A stretch of DNA of 64,000 nt from Combretum micranthum (Eukaryota > Streptophyta > Magnoliopsida > Myrtales > Combretaceae): NCBI GenBank assembly GCA_024138025.1, contig JAMXBD010001047.1:248001-312000 (forward strand), in the 5' to 3' direction. Made by a program: the position numbers and the translations under genes. A model generated the notes under the pieces. The model searched no databases, was not told the DNA's origin, and saw nothing but the letters and a program-made list of their open reading frames with translations. This document shows, one piece after another, positions 9,984-23,127 of the stretch; within the stretch, counting starts at the first letter, position 1, and each line of letters opens with the position of its first letter.

Positions 9984-12900
9984 GAGACTGTTTTAACCCG
10001 GCCCTCTTCTAGGACTATCTATTTGGGGAGGAGAAGCTGCCTTCCTCTTACAGCATCCGGACTCCCAAGTTCTCACTATTAAATACCATATCCCATGATG
10101 AAGCTTAAGAATTAAAAATCGATATGATCATACCATCTTGGGATACTTAATTAGGCCTTAAAAATTAAAAAATCTGTTTGATAACTGTTTGATGTCTATT
10201 TCAAGTTGTATGTTCAAAAGCAGATGAAAAAAAATACGAAAACTTAATTACTTCAGTACAGATCAAATGCAAATCATATACTAACCAAATATAATTATAA
10301 ATTAAATATGAAAAATAGATAATTCAAACACACTCTTAAAAACCAACTTTCTTTACATTCAGCTTCTACAACTACACCATGGCACGATAGTTTAGGTAAA
10401 ATATAAATGTTACCTTTGGTACCTAAAATAATCCAATGTTTGCAATTAATTTTGAAAGTTTAAAAGTATCAATTCATTACTTACAAACTTTTAAAAGTCA
10501 TTTATAGTAACTCGATATGCTATTAATTGTAAAAATAAACAAAGTTTATCTAGTTAATTGTAAAATTTAGTAAATTTCAGATGGTTAAATGAATGGTTAA
10601 AGTTTGTAAACAGCTAGTTATATAAAAATATATGGATTTAACTCTTGGTATAAGTGACAAGGCTTGAAAAATCCAATCCTTATTTTTGGAAAACTTAAAG
10701 AAGATTTGGCATGGTAGACTTGGAATAAAGATCATTGGATCGGTCTGTCCATTGTCAACATTTCTTAGAGAAACTCATGCACTTAAAAGAGGCTATTCAT
10801 GGGCTTAAACTCAAAATGAGCCCATTAAAAGATCCCTTAGTAAGAGGACTCATCTTAACCACTAACACTCCACTTGATCCAATGAGTGTTATCAACAGTT
10901 AGACTTTATAAATACCTCAAGAGTCATCTTCATTTGAAAAATTTTAAATATTTAGAGAAATATTGTCATGTTTTCATATTGTAGTCTCGAAAATCAAACA
11001 AAGTTCAAAACAAAGAAGATAGTGTCTCTCTCTAAGAATTATGGGATTGATGCTATATAGTTTCTCCACTTGTCACGCGTGCTTCGAGCACTTTAAGATT
11101 GCTTACTCCTCCTCCATGTCATCTCTTCCTGAATCATTTATACATAAATACAGTATGATTCCAAATCATCATTGGTGATTCCAAAATCGAAATAAGAATG
11201 ATTGGCCAAGTCTAGGATCGGTTAAGGAACGATCGATTTTCTAGTACTTAGGTGATTTTTCGGCCTAGAACCAAGTGGAATTGATGGTTCCAATTGGTTT
11301 TACTGGAAAAAAAATAAAGAAGATTAGAGAACAAAATTAAAAAAATAATATATTAAATATATATTATTAATGCTTAAACTATTTCATATGAATAGTAAAA
11401 TTTATTATATATTGATAATATTTTATTTGTTGTCATCAACAATACAAATAAACATAACTTAAAACCATATATAATTTAGTTATGTAATCTTACCCTAAAA
11501 ACAAAATTTATTTCCTCAATAACACGAAACTATCTTTTATATAGTAATTTTTTTTATCCTTTATAGTTTTTTGCAATCTCATACTACTAGCTCCAATTGA
11601 TATTAGATATGCTTGTATATAAATAAATGCGCATTCTAAACAATTTTTTTTTTTTTTTGATTAAATAATTTAACACTTTTAGATCTAATAATTATTTTGA
11701 GTTTAAAATTTATTTTATTAAAAACTATTTTTTTTATTTGAAAGAAAATGTGGTTCCATGGTTCCAAAACCGAAACTGGCACTAGTTCTATATATACGGA
11801 CAAGACTTGTGGGAGATGGTTTTAGATTCGATTCGATTTCAGATCCATGCCTATGTCTAAAGTCATCCTTATCTATAGCATTGCTAAGCCACTCTTTTAA
11901 AACCACGTGTAACCAAACATTGCACATGTATTATTGTTGCAATTGAATTCATTCATCTATAAAGTTTAAATACTAGAGAGACACATTTAAACTTTTGGTG
12001 AGTAATTGTCTTGAAAAAAATGCGAGGCCTGCATCATCCACTTGCCATCCAAAAGCCCATTTGGAAGTTCAAAATCCTATAGCCATGTCTAGAGGAAGCC
12101 CACACGTTCAAATCCCGTACACCAACGGAAATTTAAGTTTCCTATAGGAAATGAAAGTCCAACATCAACGCCGTTCTTAAAAAGCACGCACGATTCTCCT
12201 TATCTTGTAATTGTAGGTGTACAGTGTGGTCGGTCCATATTTGTCTTTGAAAATAAAAAGTCAATATAGAAAATACAGAAAAAAGGGAAGACACAAAAGT
12301 TCTAGTGTGATATTTGGTATGCGAAAATGGACTAAAAATGAAATTATAATTGTAGATTTTATTCCCATTTCTATATTTAGATGCATTTATAAAAGCCCGA
12401 ACTATAATTCATGAGAGTCGACGATTTCAGTTTTGAAAAATAATTCGATTCAACCCTTAAATGGATGGAATTATGATTTTATTTCATCTCATTAATCACT
12501 CTATTAATTATATTTTATCTCCTTGCATCCCATGATATCTAATGCGGAACCTTTGTTATTGATTCTTCAAACTACTGGTGATTATAGGTACCTAAATTTT
12601 ATCTTCCTCCACTCAGGTTATTTTATCATTATCTATTATTGGAACTGTGAGATATGGGTGGATGCTGCAATTATATCGTGCCTATTAGACCATACAAGAT
12701 TTTTATAAGAGTTTATTAGGATTATGCTATATGTTATTTATGTTACACTTAATATTAGAGAGCTTATACCATTTGGCGGATTGCGACTCTATATGAATAT
12801 TTTGAGATGTTAGATTTATATGAGATATTATAAGTGTGCTTTTTCAACTAATGAAAGGATTGACTTACTTTAGGATGACAATATTAGTTATTCCATCAGT

Positions 12901-13636
12901 GGAGTGTCGTGTTTAGCGAGTTCATGTGAAATGAGTTGATTGATGATGATGATGATGATGATGATGAAGAAGAAGAAGAAGAAGAGATTGAGAGTTTTAT
13001 TTTTGCTTTAATAACATTTATGTGTTTGACGTTTCACGTAATATTTTGCTAAACATTATTATTTGGAAATTTTAATTGAATTAAAACCATTGTTGAGAGA
13101 TTTTCTTTTCTAACCCTAATTCTCATCGGTTCCTTCCAATCATGATGAATAAACTTTTTTATCGAAATTAAATTGAACTGTTATCTTATCAATTTACTAA
13201 TGTCAAACCCCTTGAATCAATTAGTTGTGTTATCATATGAGTTAGTTTTTTAAACACATTTTATGACTTTAGTTATGCTAATATATCAATTAAGATAACG
13301 AAACTCTAATTTTTATTTTTTAACGAAACTCTAATTTTTATTTTTTTTACTTCTATATTCAAAGATAACTATAATTAAGTTTATTTGCTTCTATTTTTAA
13401 ACTTGGATATAGGGCATTTTAACCTAATGGTCTTACCACCGGTATCTTAGGATCCTTAAAAAATTAATTTAAAAAAAAAAAGAAAAGAAAACTTCGATAT
13501 GGAAATACATCTATTATTCAGTCCGAAGAAAATGACCTAATCTTACAAGTTGTATTACCGCATTTACAATCTAATACTCTTTATAGTATCACATATGCTT
13601 TTATTTTAAAATTAATAGTCTAACGTATTAACTCGT
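9984..13636. other. intergenic, no supported gene
   Basis: AT-rich. It holds a decayed GTACCTAAA-type repeat (10390-10620), a stretch with LTR-like composition (10680-11060) with no partner copy, and a GGTTCC-rich patch at 11180-11300 and 11750-11830 that may be remains of an hAT element without findable ends. Open frames at 11718-11946, 12217-12414 and 12523-12708 have no recognisable domains and were not called genes. Confidence 0.4.
12940..12984. repeat. compound microsatellite (GAT)n(GAA)n
   Basis: Uninterrupted trinucleotide run of TGA/GAT units passing directly into AAG/GAA units. Confidence 0.9.
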
Positions 13637-14135
13637 GACATTGTCAAAACCAACCTAAACCGGTTGGTTCAATTTGGTTTGACCTGAACTGGTACTAATG
13701 TCGGGTCAAGTCTCATCTAAGGCTCATTTTTGCATGAAACCAGTGAGACCTAGATTGACCCGATCAAAACGGGTTGAACTGGGAAACCTAGGGGTCGAAC
13801 CGGTTGATCGGACTGATCGACCTAAATCAAAAATAAAAAACAAAATAAAAGTAAAAAAACTAGAAATTGAAATATTTATTCATGTTTTATTATAAATTTA
13901 TAAAATATAATTATTATATCATGTTATTTAATAATTAATCGATGAATTTGGTCCAAATATAGATTTAATTATGTGATGTCATATATATTGGTCTTTCATA
14001 ATTAAATTGCCCCTTATTTTTTTACATTTTTATGACCACGATTCGACCCCCAGTTTGACCCCTCAACTCCTATACTCCAGCTTATTTGGATCAAATCCCA
14101 ATCCAGTTCTAACAACATTCAAGTTGAACTTGCTG
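13637..14135. mobile_element. possible hAT-like element with GGTTGAACC motifs
   Basis: The left end near 13640 reads ATTGTCAAAACCAACC, and the right end near 14130 reverse-complemented reads AATGTTGTTAGAACTGG. The subterminal zones are rich in CCGGTTGG, GGTTGAAC and TTGACCC. It resembles the element at 7647-8419, but no convincing target duplication was found, so limits are approximate. Confidence 0.4.
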
Positions 14136-16266
14136 CTGGATCAACAAATCTTTATCACAAATTACCAAACCTTTAATGTTGATACAATAACAATTAAACC
14201 CTTTTAGCTAAATTTCCTTCCTTTTCATCTCTAAGTGTTGTTTGTTTTGAATAAAACTATTTAATAATAGAAAACTTTTTCCTAAAAAGCATGATATTTT
14301 TATGTATTTGACTAATTTTATGAAAATAGTTTTCCTTTATTTGTTTAGTCTAAATACTTGGATGATGAAAATATTAAGATAATTAATAACAATATATATT
14401 GTAAAATAAAAATAAATCCAGCTAAACATAAATATTAATAAATACCACTATTAGTAAATAGAGCCGGAAAATTAATGAGACAATGACTTATACTTTTATA
14501 GTTTATACTATGAATGAGTTTTATTTTTCAAAAGAAAGAAAAATATTTTCTAGTAATTGTCGGAATTTTCTTAATATTTTTTTAAAAAATAATTAAAATA
14601 TCCATTTTTCTACAAAATGAACAAACAAACTATAAGAGCATTTAAACTAAAGTCTGCATTTGGTCGGTCTATGAAATTGTGCTGGAGTAATTTTCAATTA
14701 GGTGGATGAGGAGGTTTTGACGTGACTCATTTGAAGCTTTGATTTGTGATGTGAGATTGTGAGTAGATGAATACGACTACGGCGTTCGTAGTTTTTCTTT
14801 TCTTTTCTTTTCTTTTCTTTTGGGTTTTGGTCTGTTTATTAATAATTATATTGCATTACAATTTCATAAATCCAATAAAATATATTTGATCAGTACAGTT
14901 TAATAAGAATTATATATATATATATATATATGATGTGGAACAACCATCAACCAACATGTTTATGGTATTAAGAGAAAGTGTAATAAAGGTAATGAAGGAA
15001 CTTAGTTTTTTCATAAATAAATTTGGAAGACTCGAAAAGTTAAAGATTCAAATTGAAAAAAAAAAAAAAGAAAAACAAAATAATGAAGGAAAGTAATGAA
15101 ATGTGAAACATTAATTTTACACTACTTTCTAGACGTGTAGCTGCATTAAGCTGGTCAACCTATTTTTATTAAATTATAATTTGAAAATAGTAAAGTTCAG
15201 CTCATTTTAATGGAGTAGATTATTGGGTTAAGTTAGAGTTTCATAATGTATAATCTAATTATCTTACTAGTCTAATCAAACTTGAATTGAATATAAATGT
15301 TAATTGAGTTTGTATCAAATTTGGATATTGATATTGTTTTTAATTAGAATTGAAAATATTTTTTTAAGGATAATATCAAAAATAGTATCTAAACTTTCAC
15401 AAAAAATTGAATCAGATATATAAAGTTTGATTTTAAATAATTTAGTATATGAATTAAACTTGAGATTGAATTTAGCTCCATGCCATCTCATCTAGTCTTG
15501 TTTGCAATACTGCCTCTCCCTATATATTTGTATATTATTTTATTATATTAATTAATGATATGGTAGGTGGCTTGTACATAATCCATAAGAAAGAGGAAAA
15601 GATTCATTTTGTATATTTGAATTTACTTGTTTTTATATTTAATTACTAAAGTTTGAATATATTAATTTTAGTACCTATATACAAGATTGTTCAGATAACT
15701 TCGAACAGGCTTTTCGTCTTTTATCTTTAGGACAATTATGTTATTTTATGTTCATGCACATGTAGTGCAGTGCCGCAAATTACGAAGAGCATCCACAAAC
15801 TACGGTCCTTATATTAAGGTGCCAAATTAGCATTTTAAAGATCATTCTTTTTAAAAGATCTTACTACAATTTTTCATAACTTTTTTATAATTTTATGATC
15901 CTATATGGTAAAAATTATACACAACAGGCTTTAAAAAAAAAAATAGTTTGTCATTTGAAGAAGTGATCCTTGTTAGAGAGCCAGCTTTTGTGAAGAACTG
16001 GTCCTAGATCTAAGGACCAAAAAAAGAAGGTCCTTCATCCTATGGATTCATACCAAGGACCAGCGTTGGGGGTGCTTTAACAAAACATAGGTTTAAACAT
16101 GTTGGTCTAATGACATAACTCGGCCATGGTCCAAATTTTTGCTAGCAAGTGTCAATCCTACATTAATAAAGCTCCAAATGAGAGTAGTTTTTTGTTTCCC
16201 GCCATAACAACAAATAAGAGTAGTTAAGTCACACTTTCCAAAACTGGTACCTACAATTTTGGAACT
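14136..16266. other. intergenic, simple repeats only
   Basis: No supported gene. Contains a (TTTTC)n run at about 14796-14821, a (TA)n run at about 14910-14931, an A-rich tract at about 15056-15070 and a decayed GTACCTAAA-type repeat at 15360-15480. Confidence 0.5.
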
Positions 16267-17795
16267 TTTTTTTAATACAAAAATAGGTTTGGCATAAAAT
16301 ATAAATATAGATTAGTGAAGGCGTTGTCTATACAAAAAATACTCTTTGGATAGCACCTTTCCAACATTAATCAGCTTAGCTCCAGACTCATCAATTATAA
16401 TATATTAAAAATTTTAAATTGTTTAAACTAAACATCATCAATAAATTAAAACAAAGTTCACTACAAAAGTTTAAATTAAGAGTACATGTTTTTTAACTAA
16501 TAAAACTCCTAAAAATTGTACAAAATATTATGGTGCAACCTATTGTCACCTCCTATTACTCCTTTGGGAGCCTGAAGCAATCTTTGACACAATAGATCAC
16601 CGACCGTGCTGTGTTGGTAATGGCCCTTCATCCTGAACTGTTGGTGCACTAAAGTCCAATGGATCAAGTAGGTTGGATTATATAGGGCGCCTAAATTATG
16701 AGAGCTGTGTCAATCCCTCATCTGTCTTGATCATTTGCTACCTACCTTTTTTGTGGTGCAGATGGAATTGGCCTAGAAAAGGTGCCACACTCACTGTACA
16801 AAGTGTAATACGAGCCAAAGCTCAAAGCTGACAAAAACGGCAATGAAGAAGTACTGTGCCATCCACCCTTAACTACAAACATGACATGAGATGTAGATGG
16901 AGGTCACTAGAGAGATTGATACACATCCTCTTCATCATCCTCTTCATCTTGTTCCTATGTGTTGTGTTAGAACTTAGGATATAGATGATCGACGACTCCA
17001 TGCCCCCACTCTCTTAATAGCCCCATCTGCAATGGAATGATCCTTAGGAATGTCAAGAGTTAATTGTATGCATCAAAACTGATCAACTAGCATAACCATG
17101 GGAAATACATGAAGTTAGTGTGTCAATAACCATATATCTTATATGTGGAATTTGGAAACCATAATTTACCAAGTCACTACACATAGGTCCAGTGTGGCTA
17201 ATGTAACACCTGGTAACTCTCCTAAATCATCAAGTATATTCTAAGTCAGTACAGAACAGAGGATCGATAAGGATCAGTTGATCCTACCTCTCTTTCCACA
17301 TCCCATGATATACATTTTCTTGCACCAACCAATTTGTCTCCATCCTTCCTCTTAAGTCAACGACTAAATCACACGAATTCGGGTAAAGATACAAATGCAT
17401 CAATTTCAATTGATTTATGTTAAAATCGATTAGAACATTATCTAATAATGGGATGTAAGAGGATGGAAGGGAGTCTTTTTTTTCACTTGGAAGATCTTCC
17501 TTACGCACAACATCAAGAGAAGGTTTGAGGTAGGAGAGAGGTTTGTGAAATGAAAAGAGAATGGGAAAAAGAAATGAGGCTATTTAAGTTCTTTTTTTTT
17601 TTTTTTTGAATATGAGGAGGTATTGTCCAAAACACCACCTTCATTATTCACAAAGAAGGTGTTGTCTTGAACAATGCCTTTAGTATAAAATGGAGGCACT
17701 CTTTTGGACAGTGCGTTTAGTACAAATATGGACAGCGCCTTACCGACCTATATTCGTATTATTGTTTACGTTAAGCCTATTAAAAAAAACAATAA
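16267..17795. mobile_element. terminal-inverted-repeat element, about 1.5 kb (Mutator-like?)
   Basis: The left end reads TTTTTTTTAATAC, then AATATAGATTAGTGAAGGCG and TTGTCTATA. The right end reverse-complemented reads TTTTTTTTAATAGG, then AATATAGGTCGGTAAGGCG and CTGTCCATA. The match runs about 70 bp with indels. The interior is unlike the AT-rich flanks and has an open frame on the minus strand (17284-17508, 74 codons) that I cannot assign. A 9-bp duplication was not found, so Mutator membership is an inference from the long inverted repeats. Confidence 0.5.
17284..17508 (-). CDS. unidentified 74-codon open frame inside the inverted-repeat element
   Basis: Reads MRKEDLPSEKKDSLPSSYIP and continues to LVVDLRGRMETNWLVQENVY. 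It starts with ATG and ends at a stop, but it is short, has no domain I recognise, and lies wholly within the transposable element at 16267-17795. It may be a remnant of a protein carried by a longer relative of this element; equally it may be chance. No function is proposed. Confidence 0.2.
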   Translation of the reverse strand: MRKEDLPSEKKDSLPSSYIPLLDNVLIDFNINQLKLMHLYLYPNSCDLVVDLRGRMETNWLVQENVYHGMWKER

Positions 17796-18119
17796 TAGAA
17801 TCGTACGAAAACCTTTCAAAACTCTTAACTTGGCTCCATTAAAAAGTTATCTAGTATGATCCCAGTTATATTGAACATAGAAATATTATTGGAGTTTAGA
17901 TAATTTTTATTGCAATTAAAATTGGCTTATATACAAATGGTGAGGGAATTAACTTGAACTTAAATAATTTATATTAAGCTTTTCGTATATAATTTAAGAT
18001 AATGGATAAAATACACACACCACACACAACTAAATGAATGGATAATTAATGGATATTAATTTATATATTATTGGAATTATGTCATAAATGATAGGTGAAT
18101 GTTGGCGAAATTTGCAATT

Positions 18120-18750
18120 ATGCATATGAACTTTAAAATTGATTAAAGGTTAATAATAAAAATGGTATCTAAACTTTTGCAAAATATTCAATTGGGTGCC
18201 TGAAGTTTCATTTTGAATAATTTGATATAAACAGCTTTCATAGACTTTTTTCATGTTTGATTTTTTTTTTTTTGACAATTTTGGCTCCTGAATAAAGTTT
18301 TATGGACTTGTTTTTCATATTTGAAGTGTGTATATATATAATTTTGTTACCTGAATAAAGCTTTTGTAGACTTTTTCCATACAAGTTCATAACAACTTTG
18401 TTCAGATACCAAAATATCAAAACAAAACTTCAAGTATGAAAAAAGTCCATGACAACTTTATTCAAATACCAAATTGTTCAAAACCAAATTTCAGATACGT
18501 AATTGATTTTTTTGGTAATATTTTAAGTACCATTTTTAACATCATCTCATAATGAACTTTGAAATTGATCAATTTGATACCTAAAAAACTTTGAAATTGA
18601 TCAATTTAGTATACGAAAGAACTTAATGAAGTATTGTTAGCATACACAAAAGGCTTTTTAACGTACTAAATTGATCAATTTCGAAGTTTAGGTATCTAAT
18701 TTAAATATTTTGTCAAAGTTTGGATACTATTCATGACATTAACCCTATAT
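18120..18750. repeat. nested copies of the GTACCTAAA-type foldback repeat
   Basis: Contains, in both orientations, ATGGTATCTAAACTTT, AAATTGATCAATTT and TTTAGGTATCTAATTT, ending at CATGACATTAACCC (about 18733-18746), which equals the terminal motif of the MITE at 2572-2854. The region is longer than one element and internally duplicated (three CTTTTTTCATGTTTGA/CTTTTTCCATAC-like segments), so it is probably two nested insertions. Confidence 0.5.
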
Positions 18751-19112
18751 TATTTCAAATAAGTTTCTTTTTAATTATATAATATATAAATCTTGTGAGC
18801 TTGCTTCAGAGTTTGTTCACAAGTCTAAATAAGTTAGATCATGAATTTTAAAAGCCTATTTCAAAGGTTTAATAGGAATGCAAGATTAGTTTATTTAGTT
18901 AAACGAATTTTATTTTAAACTCAGCTTTGGTTCTTTATAAATTAAACTCATGCCAAATCAGTATTTAAACAAATTGAATTCAAATAGCTTTTGAAAAGGG
19001 GAACATGTTTGCCCCATTTGTTTTATCTTAATAAAATAAACCCGGCTGTATCTAATCTGAATTTAAATCCCTTATGTCTTTTAAGAAATAAATACAAATA
19101 AAAAAATAAATA

Positions 19113-19272
19113 TTTTTACTCATAAACATATCAAACAGATAAGACATATGTAAATCAGATATAAATAAGATACAGATAAAAATTAGACAAACCAAATATG
19201 TTTGTTTAGAATGTTTGATTTTCATCTGTATCTAATTTGTTTGATCTATTTATGAGTAAAAATATATATTTT
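19113..19272. repeat. inverted repeat (foldback), about 160 bp
   Basis: Left arm ATATTTTTACTCATAAACAT followed by ATCAAACAGAT; right arm AAATTAGAC... to ATGAGTAAAAATAT, complementary over about 30 bp at the outer ends. Sequence between the arms repeats GATACAGATA/TCTGTATC. Origin unknown, probably a MITE. Confidence 0.5.
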
Positions 19273-19300
19273 TCGTCTATATCTATTTTATACAAATAAT

Positions 19301-19302
<2 letters not shown>

Positions 19303-19332
<30 letters not shown>
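19303..19332. repeat. (TAA)n microsatellite
   Basis: Uninterrupted TAA/AAT trinucleotide run. Confidence 0.85.
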
Positions 19333-19334
<2 letters not shown>

Positions 19335-19500
19335 TTAAAACAATCTCAAAACAACAAACCAAACATACCTATGACTGAATCAAACATGCCCATGAGTGCA
19401 TTATCCAAGAATTTAGGTTAAAGCAATGTCGATGTGAGAAGCAAATCGCAACTAGGTTGGGAGTGAATGGACCCTATAAATTCCCATCAAACAGCGTACA

Positions 19501-20179
19501 TAGGGTTGTTCACGGATTGATTAACCAGTCCATAACCTATTTTTTATCTTAACCGTAATTAACGATCTTTTAATATCTCAATCCTTAATCGATCCATTAT
19601 AAATGGTTAATCATCTTAATAGTTAACCATTTTATTTGGTTAATTTTTTTGGTTTTTGGTTTTTGGTTTTTAATCATTTAACATAATGGTTTCAACAAAT
19701 CACATTGATAATTTTAACAAACCTTATTTTTTAGCATTTATCATAGAGTTTTTCTTTAAATTATTATATATATTACAAAAGCTTAAAAAAAGGAAAAATC
19801 AAATTAAGAAAAATATGATAAACAAGCCTTTTGATGTATCATCATTAATAAAAATCAAACCAAATCAATTACCATATTAACTCCCATCAAACATAGGACA
19901 GTAATATTTTGATCAAAATCCAAGGAACATTAGTATATGTAAATAATATGTATATATATATATATATATTTTAAAATAATAATTAATTATATATATAATA
20001 TATTTATAAATATTAAAAATGGTTATTCGTTAACCATTGGTTTTTTGTGATTACAAATTGAAACCGAAATCGAAAACTAGAAAAAATAAAACCATAATCA
20101 TAAACCAAAACTACTAAACTGATTAATCATAATTTTTGGATTGATTTTTCGATTTTATCGATTTTTTTGCACAATTTTA
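19501..20179. mobile_element. probable hAT-like element, degraded
   Basis: The left end reads TAGGGTTGTTCACGGATTGA, a typical plant hAT terminus. The right end reverse-complemented reads TAAAATTGTGCAAA, a weak partner. Subterminal regions on both sides carry TTAACCATT/GGTTAAT motifs. Flanks AGCGTACA (19493-19500) and AGTGTATG (20180-20187) match at 5 of 8 positions, with the differences largely transitions. No coding capacity. Confidence 0.5.
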
Positions 20180-20251
20180 AGTGTATGGTATACTTTTGAT
20201 TGTAAATCCAACAGTTTTGAATTATTTGACTCACTATCTAGAATTTGGACA

Positions 20252-21013
20252 TAGACGTCAGTACGATGGCTGTTCCGAACCGCGAACCGCCCCAACCATC
20301 CCCAACGGTTCCTTACCCAGGAACCTCCCCATCGGCGACGGTTCCGAACCGCCCAAGGACCCGCTGGAACCGACGGGTCCAAACGATTAGGCGTGGCCGA
20401 ACCGGCTGTTCAATCGGGTCTAGAACCGCTACTCCAGATCCGGAACCGACGGTTCGAACCAGTCATATATTTAAATTATTAAAAAAAAAACATTACTTCT
20501 TATCCAGGTTGTCAGAAACTGGCAACATGTCCTTGCATTCTTCTTTGTCAAACAAATCCGGTGTGGAGTTTGATTTTCTCTTCATGACCTGGGGCTCTTC
20601 TTCTCTTCTTCACTTCTTCACTAGAACTTTGGCTTGTGCTTACTGCTTCTCTTTCAGCAAGGAGCTGATAAGAAAAAATGGACTCAGTGTGGGGGCAAGA
20701 CTACGAAAAAACTTGAGCCAAGTCGCATGCTTCTTCGAAAGTTGCGATTGGATAAATGGGTAAAAAAGTGACGTACCATATCTAACCATTATATTTTATT
20801 TTAAAAAATTTTAAATGTTTACTTTGGGTATAAATAAGTTGTAATTGTTTTTTTTTTTATTTTAGGGTTTTTTTTTCATTTTGTCCGGAAAAAAAAAGGT
20901 TCATGTTGAACCGGAACCGGAACCACCAGAACCGACGGTTCCTTGAAACCGTGAACCCCCTCTGGTGGTTTCCAATTCGGATCCAGAATCGATCCGAGCC
21001 ATACCGATGTCTA
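20252..21013. mobile_element. non-autonomous hAT-like element, 762 bp
   Basis: The left end reads TAGACGTCAGTACGATGGCT, and the right end reverse-complemented reads TAGACATCGGTATGGCTCGG. Both ends are followed by dense CCGAACC/GGTTCCG motifs, as in hAT elements. Flanks TTTGGACA (20244-20251) and TTTCAACA (21014-21021) agree at 6 of 8. Its GC-rich ends (20270-20460, 20905-21000) stand out from the AT-rich surroundings. The 172-codon open frame over 20245-20763 lies mostly inside and crosses the left end, so it is not a gene. Confidence 0.7.
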
Positions 21014-23127
21014 TTTCAACAGCATTTTTTTCTTTTTTATCTATTAAATTTATTTCGGCCTCATCGTCGTATCTTTTATGGATTTACTGTTGTGTTCTGT
21101 ATTTGCAAATAAATGCGAGCATTCTTTTACTCATTTCGAAAAACAGAACATCGAAAACGTATATTAAGAAAATAAATTGTCTAAATAAAATAAAATAAAA
21201 TCAATCATATAAAAAGTGAATTTCGATATGATCAACTACTTCTTCATACCCAGTTACCCACAGTATGATTTTCTATTTATTTACCGAGAAAATATTCAAT
21301 TTGATACCTAACTTTGATTAAAATTTTAATTAAGTACCTAAATTTTAAAAAATTTAATGTCATACTTAATTGAATTTTAAAGTGATAACCTTGTGTCAGA
21401 TAATGATTTAATGATATTAAGTAGGATATTGTTAGAGTCACCAAAATTTTAATTCTATATAAAATTAAATTTTTTAAAGTTCAAATATTTAATTAACATT
21501 TTTGTCAAAAATAAGTTAGCAAATCCGGCATTATCCCTTATTTATATATTTATCTTTTACACTATTTAAACTTATAAGGTTAATGGTTTTATAGTCTAAT
21601 GACATTTCTTCTTATTTCTTAAGTAAGAAATACCAATTCAATTTTTCTCTTCTTGTTGTAATATATAAAAATAATAAAAAATAAAACCCTCATAAAAAAA
21701 TAAACTTATGATTATGTTTTTATTTTCTTTATCTGTTGCATCATATAATATATTATCTTACTATGTTGCCAAAATCTTATTTCTATTTATGTTACGTTTG
21801 GTACACATAAATCATCCGGAATGGAATGGATTGAAATGAGAGGAATGGAATAGAATGGAATAAGAGATGGAACGATAAATCTATTTTTTTGTTTGGATAC
21901 ATCTTAGAATGGAATGAAATTGATATGTTAGTTGTCAAAAATATCTTTAATAATTAATGTGAATAATAAATAAGAAAGAAGATAAAACGGTAATTTAATG
22001 TTAATTATTTATGAAAAAGGAATGGAATCATGATTCTACCTTCTCAAGGCGAAATCGAATTTCCCTTAAAGCCAAAATCGTCGATTCATTGGAATCATGA
22101 TTTCGACTTTTGAAAACAGAACCAAATATAAGAATAGAAATAAAACCTGAAATTACGATTTCATTTTGAACTTAATCCATGTATCAAATATGACATATTC
22201 TCAATTAACAGCATATCACGCAATTATCCTGAAAAGGCAAGGCCGTATCAATATCCAAGGCCAGAGAGTTCGGGTGACAAGTGACAACTGCACAAGCTTG
22301 AAGATATGGTCGAATCCCGTGGATATGAGTGGAAACGGATCACTATGAAATTTGGAATGCCACCAAATATTTTTATATTAACACGTCAAAAAGCCTTATA
22401 TTACTTTATTTAAAAATTCCTACTGTGTAGTTGTCTTATTATTATATACAATATAATAATTATAATAATTAATATATTCAATATTTTAATAATGTAAACC
22501 GTTAAAACTAATGGATTTTTGAAAGGACTGAACATAGAATTACCAACTTTATTTATATTTATTTAATTTGTCACATCCTCCTTTTTCAAACTTGAGTTTA
22601 TCAAGAATTTAGACCTGCTTGCTGGTTTCTTCGAGGATTACGACAAGTATAATTAAAAAAAAAACAAAGAGGATAATTTACTTTTTAATTTAAAATACAT
22701 TGATTGGTTTCAGGAAAACATGTTAAGACTTATTTGGATACAAGGTTTATCTTGAAAATATTATGAAATATATTTAAAATTTTAGAATATAGAAAGAATG
22801 ATAAATGTCAAATTTCATAAATAAACTTTACATAAAAAGTTAATATGACACTTTCACTTTTAAGTAATCAATTTAATATTTAATACAAAATTTATAATTA
22901 TTTTTATTACTTTTTAAATATTATTTGCCTTATTTGTTGACATGGAAGAAATAATATGTCACTGAACTCTTACTACTTCTCCAAACAACATCTAATACTA
23001 ATAAGTTGCTTATTTTACATTTAAAAAAAAGGTGTTAATGAGATAATAAAATAAACACAAAAAATTTGATTAGGTATTAAATTTCTTGCTGAACATCAAC
23101 ACAGTTTAGGTTGAGTTCACAAAGGAA
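21014..23127. other. intergenic, no supported gene
   Basis: Contains a decayed GTACCTAAA-type repeat (21290-21540) and a GGAATGGAAT-rich segment (21820-22150) resembling MITE interiors. At 22180-22350 there is a less AT-rich patch with an open frame (22166-22348, includes VRVTSDNCTSLKIWSNPVDM) that I do not recognise. Confidence 0.4.

Noticed and set aside
12080..12135. tRNA-like or SINE-like B-box (ACGTTCAAATCCCGT)
   Set aside because: The T-stem does not pair properly and no acceptor stem or A-box at the right spacing was found.
20245..20763. 172-codon open frame, the longest without a retroelement domain
   Set aside because: It starts outside and runs into the hAT-like element at 20252-21013; its first part is translation of CCGAACC-type subterminal repeats. 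No domain.
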